From the NCBI RefSeq assembly GCF_013368755.1, contig NC_049565.1:4278001-4342000 (forward strand): 64,000 nucleotides of DNA. Direction: 5' to 3'. The position numbers and the translations under genes are program-made. Shown here in pieces: positions 55,701 through 64,000 of the stretch. Origin of the DNA: Talaromyces rugulosus (taxonomy: Eukaryota; Ascomycota; Eurotiomycetes; Eurotiales; Trichocomaceae). A model generated the notes under the pieces. It searched no databases. It had not been told where the DNA came from and worked only from the letters and a program-made list of their open reading frames with translations. Position 1 is the first letter of the stretch, and each line of letters opens with the position of its first letter.

Positions 55701-55956
55701 AAATTCCGGCGTTTCTAACAGCCAAGGGAATAACTTCAAGATGCGAAAGGACGACGGCCAGACCATCCAATTCAAATTCAACCCGCCGCAGGATGTACGC
55801 AGGCGTCAGTTCTGCAGCATGGCGCGCAGATTCGGCTTCCCGAATGCAACTGAGTTTGCCTTTGTTGTTGAGAGTATGACGCAGGCTCAACGGCGGGCTT
55901 GCCTGGAACGGTGGTATAAGGAAAGAAGGGATATTCTTTCGAATCAGGACGAGTGA
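52775..55956 (+). CDS. SNF2-family ATPase, ERCC6L2-like (DNA repair), 2 exons
   Basis: ATP-driven DNA translocase of the ERCC6/Rad26-like branch. Exon 1 is 52775-52862, exon 2 52922-55956; 1040 residues. The N-terminal 110 residues are acidic then basic (nuclear localisation). Helicase motifs: I DMGLGKT (about 285-291), Ia PGTLIENW, II DECH (401-404), III GLTGTAIQN, IV KVLVFSHSVRLL, V STRAGGVGLNIV, VI QAQDRAYRIGQQRDV. Between III and IV lies a Cys-rich patch MCDCGSGKKSGWCCH. The C-terminal segment (VEYTHLNNEVIGSSKVEERLSRRA, later RFGFPNATEFAFVVESM) resembles the HEBO-type region of ERCC6L2. All ATPase motifs are intact. Human ERCC6L2 acts in double-strand-break repair; the role here is inferred from that family. 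Confidence 0.9.
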
Positions 55957-56608
55957 AAAGAGCTGTTGAGCTGGGTTTTGCTTTATGGTGCTTGTTTATC
56001 TGTCTGTTTTTGAGATACCCCTATGTTATTACAGTATATAAATTTTCCAAATGGACGCTTTTGCTCATTCTAAGTATCTGAACCTCAAAACATAAATAAC
56101 CCGAACTTTCAGGATCAATTGACGTCTTGTTGACGATTTCCAGGAGAATGGCGGCGATAGATTCTTCGTCGTGCTTCAAATGTTGTATTCAAACGGTTCC
56201 GCCCACTTGGGTAGTCCCACAGGCCATTTTCACTAGTCATGTATACTAGAAGCCTAAATAATGATTTACGGTTATAACAGCATATATAATTTCTTTTTAG
56301 CATCTTGTAATAATCGTAACATCTTCAACTCGTGGTCTAGCCAACTGCATCTTCCAAAGCTAGCGCTTAGGCTACAGGTCTCTATAATTAAGATCAAGAC
56401 GGCACTTTTTTGGTAGGCCAGCTTCCTTTGGCTAATTTATATAGGAAATGCTCAATGATGCCCGCCCGAGTTGTAAATGCCAGGCTGTTGCATCACATTT
56501 TATATTATTAATTATTTATTTTTAATTAACCAATTAATTAATATTATATTAGTTCCCATACTCCTTGTCAAGGTACCAGCATATCCTAGAATCAAACGGA
56601 AAACCACC
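55957..56608. other. intergenic, AT-rich
   Basis: 650 bases between the convergent SNF2 and quinone-reductase-like genes. 56500-56550 is almost pure A/T (taattatttatttttaatta). No gene recognised. Confidence 0.4.
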
Positions 56609-58051
56609 TTATTCCAGACATGCGACCAACTTGGTACCAGAAACCTTCCCTTGACGTAGCAAGTCAAGGCCAACTCTCAGATTTTCCAATCCGCCCTCAA
56701 TCTTTTGAAGGGGAGGCGGCTTGAGCTGTTCAGAAATATCCGGCAGTGACCTATAGAATCTGCGCAGAGCCTCGTTATCGGAAGGCTTCTTAGCAAATTT
56801 AGGCCCAAAGGGAGGAAGCCACTGAAACTCCTGGTTGAAAGCTGTATAACCGAGCAAAAAATCGACTTCCACGCCGTCCATTTTGGTCCGCCGGCGACGG
56901 ACGCCCATGGTCATTCCCACTCGCATTCGCATGTCCATTCACACTCCCTCTCACACTCACATTCGCATTCGCACTCGCACTCGCACTCGAACGGCCACAG
57001 GCACTCTCACTCCTTGGTTAGCAATGGGCTGGGGATAAAACCAGACGGCTCCGAGGAGAACCCGGTCCAAGCAAGCAAAGCTTCAGACGCATACTCAATT
57101 CCGTTCCAAGCTTCGGAGCAGATTCCACTGAGGTATGTTGGGGCGTTGAGCTGTTGTAAAATATAACGCTAACAATTAACAGCTATGAACTCGTAACCGG
57201 CGTTCTCACGGCGCTGCCATGGTCGTCCCTGGATCCAGGAGCGTGACCACCCGCCCTTGGTTTTTGCGAACAACCTTTGCACAAAACTCAATTGAGCCGC
57301 CCTCCGAAAAGCAATCCATAGCGATTTTAATGTTAGGGTAGGATCGGATAATATCCACGACGGCGGTAGATGATCGATAGTCAAATACATCATCGGCGCC
57401 ATATTCTTTTACAAAATCATGGGAACGTGGAGATGCTGTCGTGACAACCTTCAAACCCGCATACTTTGCAAGCTGGATAGCGTAGATGCCAGCAGATGTG
57501 GCACCGGAGTATATGAGGATCGGCGAGTCGAATCGTCCTTTGGCCAGGCCCGTGTCGTCAATCCAAGGGACGCCGAGACGAACGTTCAAAGCCAGCATGG
57601 CGGTGACAGCAGAGACTCCAAACGTGGTCGCTTCCTCATCGCTCACAGACGATGGGACTTTCCAGGCCAGGTCGCCTGGAATTTTGAGATACTCCGCGAA
57701 AGAGCCTCGATCGGGGTATAGTCCACCATGAGTCCACCCAGCTATCCTGTCGCCGACTGCCCAATTGCCAGGTGCCTTTGACCCGATCCTTACGACAGTG
57801 CCGGTATAATCACATCCAATAATAGCTCCTCGGGGGGAGAGAATGTCAACATGTTTGAAATCTGTTGGATTGAAAGCGACGCATCGTACCCGGACGAGGA
57901 TCTCGTTGTCCTTTATCTCGGGGACAGGGACGGTTGTGACTTTCACTCCATCTCCAGAGGAACTACTACAAGCGTAATTTAAGATTCGAGTGATCATCGA
58001 GCGGTTGCCGACCAGGGCCTTCATGGTCCTTGGGATTTCGTCATCCATCAT
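56609..58051 (-). pseudogene. MDR-superfamily quinone oxidoreductase-like gene, interrupted near 3' end
   Basis: The N-terminal frame 58051-57206 encodes about 280 residues of a zinc-free medium-chain dehydrogenase/enoyl reductase: MKALVGN, VPEIKDNEILVRVRCVAFNPTD, IIGCDYTGTVVRIG, SFAEYLKIP, FGVSAVTAM, LIYSGATSAGIYAIQLAKYAGLKVV, and NQGRVVTLLDPGTTMAAP before a stop. The matching C-terminus is found further on (56938-56609: GVEVDFLLGYTAFNQEFQWLPPFGPKF ... LLRQGKVSGTKLV). About 270 bases separate them, including (CACTCG)-type hexamer repeats at 56957-56990. A good donor (GTGAGA) follows AAP, but I found no acceptor in the right phase before the C-terminal part. It is therefore either an unusual long intron or a gene broken by repeat expansion. 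Start ATG 58051; Met10 (58024) is an alternative. Confidence 0.6.
56957..56990. repeat. hexamer minisatellite (CACTCG / CATTCG units)
   Basis: About five imperfect tandem units of cattcg/cactcg, flanked by related cactcccac/cactctcac variants, inside the interrupted quinone-oxidoreductase-like gene. In no frame does the repeat give an open link between the two halves. Confidence 0.7.
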
Positions 58052-58713
58052 GCTAGCTTGAGATGAAAAATGGAGATAGGAATAATATATAAGATGGCCG
58101 TTAAAAGAAAGAAAGAAAGAAAAGACACCACGTGAATGTTCGTGGCGAGGTTTGAATAGTTGATTCTGTGGCGATTTAGTCTCTTATCACCCTGGAGCTG
58201 AAATGATCGCCTTGATCCTGACATACCTCGGTAGACAGCGGGTTGACATTTGCCCGACTGAGGATTGCGAACTCAATCTAAATGATGCTAAGAGCAAAGC
58301 GAGAAGGCTGGGGCACGGAGCAGCAACGCTCATAACCTTCCAAAGACATCAGAAGGTCATTTGATAAGAAGGAATAATATGAGAAAAAATATCTCCTATT
58401 TAATCAAGACGGCGGCCAAATAAACTACCCGAGCCCGTCCCTCTCCTCATGCGTGAAACATTGAATGCTTCATTCTTCCTACACCCGGCTTCTTAATTCT
58501 CCTTTATTCAATGATCCATGAGAATCACCAAACTAGTACCGCATTTAAGGAGCCATATATGATACTTATTACTAGTCATAGTGAAACTTAACTAGATCTT
58601 TCGCGAGAGCGATACTGTGCACAATTTCGGCAAGAAATAGGCAAGCATTTTCATCACTTAAATCAAAGATTTCATAGTAATCTACCATTCCCAATCATTG
58701 ATTTGACGAGAAA
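58052..58713. promoter_or_regulatory. upstream region of the quinone-oxidoreductase-like gene
   Basis: A (GAAA)n patch at 58108-58122 lies in the leader. No gene recognised in the following 600 bases. Confidence 0.35.
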
Positions 58714-58880
58714 AATCCATACCTAAAGCCTCGAGATGGTATCGAGCTCTTCTATAATGACTGGGCCACTCCCAACAGTCAAATTATAAATTTCTTACAT
58801 AGTTGGCTATTGAGCAGTAATTACTAGGAAAATCAAACAATCTTTCTACCTGATTATGGTTATTGTGTTACATATATATT
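58714..58880 (+). pseudogene. decayed 5' fragment of a chloroperoxidase-type hydrolase gene
   Basis: Reading the plus strand from 58714 gives NPYLKPRDGIELFYNDW, then TPNSQIINFLHSWLLSSNY, a TAG, and ENQTIFLPDYGYCVTY. This aligns residue by residue with the start of the intact minus-strand enzyme at 59931 ([52 protein letters not shown]). The initiator ATG has become AAT and a Trp codon is now TAG. Changes are mostly towards A/T. The rest of the gene is not recognisable, and the sequence turns TA-rich. It lies 221 bases from, and inverted to, the intact copy. Confidence 0.75.
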
Positions 58881-59100
58881 TTTATATGTGACCATCAAAA
58901 ATATATAATATTAATTTGGATTTACATGTAAAACGGTAATTATGCCAACCGTGCTCCGTACGGGTCTGCACCTCTACATTTTTCACACCATATTTGTGGT
59001 TTTTGAATCTATTTGAGCGAAAAACTTCAAATTCATCTCATTATTCCACTGTACTTTTGTACTTAAGACGGGGTTGGAGATATACCCCAACAAACCAAAG
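58881..59100. other. AT-rich spacer
   Basis: TA-rich tail of the decayed copy and 3' flank of the intact hydrolase gene; CTCCGTACGG lies at 58953-58962. Confidence 0.4.
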
Positions 59101-59931
59101 CTATGCCTTGATAAATTCGAGAAGATCTTTGTTGACCTCGTCAATATTTATGTTGTGGATCGCGTGAGATCCGCCCTTATAGATCTTCAGCTTGCCCTGA
59201 GGCAAAAGTTTTGCCGACTTGAGTCCAGATGCCTCAATTGGAACGACCTGATCATCGTCACCGTGAAGAACTAGTACTGGAATATTGATCTTTTTGAGGT
59301 CTTCTGTGAAATCAGTTTCTGAGAAGTCCTTGATCGAGTCATAAGCCGACTTGAAACTGGTGTTCATTCCCTGCTGCCACCAGCTCCGAATCTGCCCTTC
59401 ACTTTTCTTCGCCCCGGGTCGGTTGAATCCAAAAAATGGCCCGCTGGGAACATCCAGGAAAAACTGCGCACGATCCTGGTGCATAGCCTGCCGGAAAGAA
59501 TCGAAAACCGACTTGTCCGTTCCCTCAGTATTGGCGCTGGTCTTCAGCATGAGAGGAGGTACAGCTCCGACAAGAACGGCTTTCTTGAAGCGACTAGTGC
59601 CGTGCTTTCCAAGGTAATGGGTGACCTCTCCTCCTCCGTGGGAGTGTCCGACCATCACTGCATCCTTGACATTGAGAAAGGCAAATAGCTCTTCGAGGTC
59701 GTCGACGAAAGTGTCCATGTTGTTTCCATCCCAGGTCTGGGTAGATCGCCCATGGCCACGGCGATCGTGTGCGATGACGCGGTAACCTTGGTCAGCTAGA
59801 TAAACCATTTGGTTTTCCCAGTTGTCGCTGCTCAAGGGCCAGCCATGGGAGAAGGTGACGATGGTGCCATTGGGGTTGCCCCAGTCCTTGTAGAAAATCT
59901 CAGCTCCGTCTCGTAGCTTTAGAAATGGCAT
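59101..59931 (-). CDS. alpha/beta-fold hydrolase, non-heme chloroperoxidase/arylesterase type
   Basis: Intronless, 276 residues. Order of motifs: [13 protein letters not shown] (oxyanion HGWP), [11 protein letters not shown], nucleophile elbow [10 protein letters not shown] (Ser97), [13 protein letters not shown] with the acid in the Asp cluster 225-227, and YKGGSHAI with the catalytic His256. This is the typical layout of cofactor-free perhydrolases/arylesterases, best known from bacteria (Pseudomonas, Streptomyces). The triad is complete. No signal peptide. No intron, compact size and bacterial-type motifs would fit an origin by horizontal transfer into fungi, but this cannot be shown here. 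A decayed inverted copy sits just downstream at 58714-58880. ATG 59931 is fixed by the conserved MPFxxxRDG start. Confidence 0.92.
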   Translation of the reverse strand: MPFLKLRDGAEIFYKDWGNPNGTIVTFSHGWPLSSDNWENQMVYLADQGYRVIAHDRRGHGRSTQTWDGNNMDTFVDDLEELFAFLNVKDAVMVGHSHGGGEVTHYLGKHGTSRFKKAVLVGAVPPLMLKTSANTEGTDKSVFDSFRQAMHQDRAQFFLDVPSGPFFGFNRPGAKKSEGQIRSWWQQGMNTSFKSAYDSIKDFSETDFTEDLKKINIPVLVLHGDDDQVVPIEASGLKSAKLLPQGKLKIYKGGSHAIHNINIDEVNKDLLEFIKA

Positions 59932-60774
59932 GATTGCTATATTTTGTGCAATTCCGTCCTAACTATCTACATAATCCGTCACCCGTGTAGGGGGTTCCAA
60001 ATACCTATATAGAGAGAGTAGATTCCCTCGTGTGTAGGCCAGTTAATTCTATAGGTAATAGTGACATCACGAAATGTTACACGTACAGGTGGCAGTGATA
60101 TTTTGCCACTTGTAACGACTGAAAGTTAATTCAAATGTTGTCTCGGGTGATTAATTCGCCCGCACAGTGGTATACAGCGAGTGTGGGGAAGAAGATGAAA
60201 GCGTCTTATTCCAGACCCGTACAGTATAGGTTCACCCACTGCGATGCTCTTGTTTAAAAATTACAATATCCCCTCTCCATTGGAAACATTAAAAAGTGTT
60301 GGCTTAACTAACATTGAGTGATTCCGGAGTAATTTATTCGGAATATACTAACAGAACAGAGCATATGGTATTTACTTGGCCCCACCAGGCCCCTCTCCGT
60401 TGATTATTTTAATAGTGATAACCATATAATGAAATGTATACGAGTCAAAATAAGCACGATCTGACACGAATTGTGCATATTAGAATACTAATGAGTCGAC
60501 AGAACCTATCATCCTACAGTCAAATTCACGCTAACATATGGCATGCTTTTTCCCATATCGTCCCTGCAATAAGTGTTTGTCGCCCTTGAGATTGGGACTT
60601 CTTTTTGACTTCGACGATAATGATACGAATAAAAGATAAAAACGTACAAGGTGCAATTCATACCAAGAGCAATGAAGCTAAGATAAGTCGAACCCAAAAA
60701 TGATGCAAGAAAACCATGCCGGAAGGTGTGACGCAAGAATGTTTTCAATAATAGGATGGTGTTGTTCAATCGTG
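59932..60774. promoter_or_regulatory. intergenic, no gene recognised
   Basis: 840 bases upstream of the hydrolase. A minus-strand frame at 60509-60769 has a hydrophobic stretch but no family signal and no ATG context of note. Confidence 0.35.
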
Positions 60775-61648
60775 TCAGTGAGCTAGGCTTTGTGCAGATT
60801 TCCAGGATCGATAATGGTCCGCCAATGTTTCCTCCAGAGGCCGGTAAACGATCTTCAACTGCTCCAAGCTAGGACGATTGTCGATGTCGAAAGGGATGCT
60901 TAGGTTCAGTTTCAGCCATTTTTGACTTAGTCCAAGCAATGGTCCGGATAGGCGCACCAAGGCATTGGGGACTGTATTTTTCGGAATCCGGGAAGATTGG
61001 GTGATGGATCGCAGGATGCGAGCAAGTTCCACAAAACCACGTGTTTTGCCATCAGCCAAGATATAGCGACCGTGAGAATCCGGAAGTTGAGCAGCCTGAA
61101 TATGGGCAGTTGCCACCTCTCGAACGTCGACAATTGCGAACCACATATCTGGCACCCCTAAGAATAGCTGACCGCCTACTAGTTGTGTTGAAATACTCGG
61201 AGGATAGTGTATTATTCTTCATTTTCAGTACATCAGCATTGTCGCCAAAGACGGCCGCGACGGACGATGTTAAGATGACAATTTTGACAGTTTCGTTTTT
61301 CTGAACTGCCTCAAGCACATGCTGTGTTCCTTTGAGAGCCGGCTCAACGACCTCTTTTTGGCCATCGCGAATTTTGTTCTCGATGAAAAAGGGCGATGCT
61401 ATATGATAAACCACCGAGCAGCCTTTCATTGGAGTATCAAACGAGCTAGCCGCGAGCAAATCCGCTTCGAACAAAGTCAGCTTGCCGGGCCATCGCTTTT
61501 GCATGTCGAGGAGGTTCTTGATCTTCTTTTTATTTTTTATACTGCGAACTGTGGCGTGGACTTGTTCGCCCTTTTCGAGTAGCTGTTGAACGACATGGCT
61601 AGCAATAAAACCGCTCGCTCCCGTCACAAGAGATATATTTCCTGTCAT
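60775..61648 (-). pseudogene. extended SDR (dihydroflavonol/aldehyde-reductase-like) with internal deletion
   Basis: The N-terminal part from ATG 61648 is normal: SLVTGASGFIASHVVQQLL (NADP fold), VRSIKNKKK, FEADLLAASSFD, VVYHIASPF, VVEPALKGTQHVLEAV and IVILTSSVAAVFG. It then runs to SSEYFNT at about 61190 and falls out of frame. In another frame the gene resumes as QLVGGQLFLGVPDMWFAIVDVREVATAHI and continues to the normal end (LEETLADHYRSW, stop at 60775). Family members have about 45-60 residues between these points, including the catalytic YxxxK and the NPGxxxGP loop; here they are missing. The join leaves no intron-sized sequence. So a deletion of perhaps 150-200 nt plus frame change has inactivated it. 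Confidence 0.75.
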
Positions 61649-62855
61649 GGTCGGATATGGATAAGATTTTGTACCTAGTTAAAATGCATGCTTCTGTAAT
61701 AATGAATTCTCCCAATTGCTATATCTTCCCTTTTATACCCGCACTCCTATTTCTGGTGGGCCCTGAAGGTTATCATATTTTTCCATATGCAACGAGGAGA
61801 ACCAGGCGGGCCCCTTCAATTAATGCCGAATTATAGCAGAAGTCTTTGGATTCTGTGTCAAGGGAAAACACAATTTTCTCTCGAGATCATAGGATAATCA
61901 CATGCATGGTTGTCGTGGAGATGGATACCGGCAAGTTAATTCGCCCGCTTTGGGTCCTCCGCATGAAAAGCTTAATAGAGGTCTTTAAAATTATTTGTGG
62001 AGAGATGTGGGTTCAGCCGAATTCGGCAGATAAAACTATCCAACTTTTTCTAACATAGTTGCTACATATCCATTTCTGTGGCTATGCTCGAGGTAGTTGT
62101 TCTGGTTTCTGGTTTCTGGTTTCAAATTGCCACTGGTAGACTTAATTGATTATAAGGCGGAAATTCACCGAAAGGAATAATTTGCCCTGCTTGAAATGAC
62201 ACTCTAGCGTGGTGTATTATCTGCCTACGTGACTGGACATATTTTTGATGTTATAGTTAGAACCTCTCCACGGCCCACGAGTCTCTCCGCAATGGCTATC
62301 CATTATAAACTAAGTAATATCTTGAGGCAGCCGCTGCAGGCCTGTCACCAAATCTGGTTTCGCTTGGTATTTACGCAAGTATTGGTTGGATTTCTGTATA
62401 TAATTTATAATGGCTGCCGTAGATAAGCACTGCTAGTAAGCCGGGAATCGGAAGTCGGGAGTCGGTGCAATTATTGTTCCAAACCTAGAAAAAAAGATTG
62501 CCAAAAAATATTGTTGCATTCGGCAAGGCTCCAAGTCCAATAGATTGGATTACGGCTGGTCTTTTCGCCCAAATCCGTGCGTGGCGGACTTTTTCCATAC
62601 CCAAATCGTATTTTACTGTTACTGTATAAACAAGAAAAACGGATATAATTTTAAAATAACTTTTTATTGTTTTTGTTATTTTTACGGCCTTCATATCAAT
62701 CCAATGCGGGACAATCGCCCGCTAGCGTACCAAGTTCGACATCAAACCATTCCGGTAGGGATTACATCAGCCAAGGATTTATCTATATCCTCTCTACGTT
62801 CCCGTCTACTGTCATGAGTTGCAAGCTGCTTTTCATACCAGGCTTCTGACCAAAA
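61649..62855. other. 1.2-kb divergent intergenic region
   Basis: Between the broken SDR and the MDR reductase. A tandem ttctggtttctggtttctgg lies at 62100-62120, and AT-rich sequence at 62620-62690. No gene recognised. Confidence 0.4.
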
Positions 62856-64000
62856 ATGCTATCCGTTTGTATATCTTCCCACGCCAAACCATCGGAGTAC
62901 CAGCTCCTTGAACTTCCGCGTCCCGAAATCACAGATCCAACAGATGTTATTATCAAGGTCCATGCTGCAAGTGTCAATCCCGTCGATTTGAAAAAGGCGG
63001 AAGGGGCATTCAAGGTCGCTCTTAAAGACTCGTAAGCGCAAATTTCTTCACAGTAAAAACTCGCTAAACAAAGACGCCGCAGTTTTCCGTACAAGCTCGG
63101 TTACGACGCCGCTGGAACGGTCGCAGAGATCGGGGCTGGTGTAACCAGATTTAGAATTGGTGATGCTGTTTATGTTAGATTACCAGAGTCTCATCGAGGT
63201 GCTTGATATGCGATTTCACTGATGTGTCATATTTTCTGCTGACTAGTAATTTTTTAGGCTCATGGAGTGAATATGCTGTATGCCCTGAGCGCTACATCGC
63301 CCTGAAGCCATCCTCGCTGTCATTTGAGAATGCAGCCTCAATACCGCTGGCCGCTAGCACCGCATTTCAAGCCCTGAGAAAATATGATGGTGACCTTTCA
63401 GGGAAAACTGTTTTCGTGCCCGCCGGTTGTATGTTACTTTTCACTCTAGATTCGGCGTGTTTGATTGCTAAAAATGCTGATAGTAAGTGGAACTGGCCTT
63501 TTTGCTTGTCAATTGGCCAAAAATGTTTTCCGCGCAGGGAAAGTGATCACTACTGTTTCAACAGCCAAGGTCCCCAAAATACCAGAACTTCTAGGGGAGG
63601 GAACTGTCGACCAAGGTACGTACTGATAATAATCTAATATTCAATTTCTCGCAAATATAGCTTCTAATATCCAAAAGTCATCGACTACAAGAAAGTCGAC
63701 CCAAAATCAGTCATTGAGCATGGCTCAGTTGATTTTTTATTTGACACGAACGGACTCGCTATGGAGTATCTCTGTCTGATGCGATCCGGGAGTGGTTGTA
63801 TTATATCTATATCGACGGCACCATCGGGAACTCAGCTACAAAATTCAGCAGTAATGAGGCTCCCCCATCACCCTACTGTTCCATTGGTCCCGCGAATTCT
63901 CTTAAATACGATGGATTATATTCGCAAGCTCCGTGCAAAGCGCTATGGTGTCAGTTACTCATACATGTTCCTAGAACCGAATGGCGAAGACCTGGACAAG
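62856..64000 (+). CDS. zinc-free MDR reductase (quinone oxidoreductase-like), 3' end beyond the window
   Basis: NAD(P)H-dependent reductase of the zeta-crystallin/RTN4IP1 type. ATG 62856 (MLSVCISSHAKPSEY); exon 1 has LELPRPEITDPTDVIIKV and HAASVNPVDLKKAEG; then after introns FPYKLGYDAAGTVAEIGAG, SWSEYAVCPERYIALKP, IPLAASTAFQALRK and LSGKTVFVPAG, then VSGTGLFACQLAKNVFRAGKVITT (Rossmann GxGxxA-type) and VIDYKKVDPKSVI, still open at 64000. At least four introns (about 63032, 63199, 63430 and 63615). The zinc-ligand Cys/His pattern of alcohol dehydrogenases is absent. It is a different sequence from the gene at 56609-58051. Its start is well supported; substrate unknown. Confidence 0.82.

Noticed and set aside
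60509..60769. 86-codon minus-strand frame with a hydrophobic stretch
   Set aside because: No family signature, no support from neighbours; chance AT-rich frame.
1..64000. CRISPR array, rRNA, tRNA, phage or plasmid features
   Set aside because: None seen; the gene structure with introns is fungal, and direct repeats are limited to microsatellites.

Overview
The window is nuclear DNA of a filamentous ascomycete, most likely Eurotiales (Aspergillus/Penicillium type). Evidence: short introns (about 45-90 nt, GTRNGT...YAG), a Hos2-type deacetylase of the HosA kind, an Asp f 4-like secreted protein, a Zn2Cys6 regulator with a fungal-specific middle domain, and AT-rich blocks that look like repeat-induced point mutation (RIP). 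I saw no rRNA, tRNA or CRISPR array. Calls rest on reading the sequence and family recall; no database search was possible, and exon borders were placed by hand from splice motifs and conserved protein continuity.

Layout. 1-3.6 kb: 5' part of an aldehyde dehydrogenase (minus strand, running off the left edge), a doubtful small ORF and a CocE/NonD-type hydrolase in four exons. 4.8-9.7 kb: secreted Asp f 4-like protein (minus) and the histone deacetylase hosA (plus). 9.8-11.4 kb: AT-rich, gene-poor, probably decayed repeat. 11.4-18.1 kb: an APH-type kinase-like gene broken by an in-frame amber codon, a stand-alone Ty1/copia protease-like (TNT1-94 beta-barrel) protein that has lost its catalytic Asp, an unknown ORF, a PF04199 cyclase-like protein in seven exons and a second, intronless CocE-type hydrolase. 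19.2-20.3 kb: an uncertain membrane protein.

20.9-38.9 kb is the most interesting stretch. It holds a 3-hydroxyacyl-CoA dehydrogenase-like protein, a Zn2Cys6 transcription factor, a type I Baeyer-Villiger monooxygenase (divergent from the regulator), an alpha/beta-hydrolase-3 esterase, an MFS sugar-type transporter, a metallo-beta-lactamase-fold lactonase-like protein, two SDR dehydrogenases and a DUF3237 protein. There is no polyketide synthase, NRPS or terpene synthase. The chemistry reads as uptake, oxidation of alcohol to ketone, Baeyer-Villiger oxidation to ester/lactone, ring opening, then oxidation of the hydroxy acid. I infer a regulated catabolic cluster for a cyclic or branched ketone/lactone; the substrate is unknown.

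39.3-56.0 kb is a conserved housekeeping block: oxysterol-binding protein, DUF3605 protein, secreted DUF7492 protein with a mature N-terminal His, Nbp2-like SH3 protein, cyclophilin with a mitochondrial presequence, exosome subunit Rrp41, and an ERCC6L2-like SNF2 ATPase divergent from Rrp41.

56.6-64.0 kb is accessory again and shows decay: a quinone-oxidoreductase-like gene interrupted near its 3' end by hexamer repeats, a C->T-decayed inverted copy of a chloroperoxidase-type hydrolase next to the intact gene, an extended-SDR reductase that lost its catalytic segment by deletion, and a second zinc-free MDR reductase running off the right edge.
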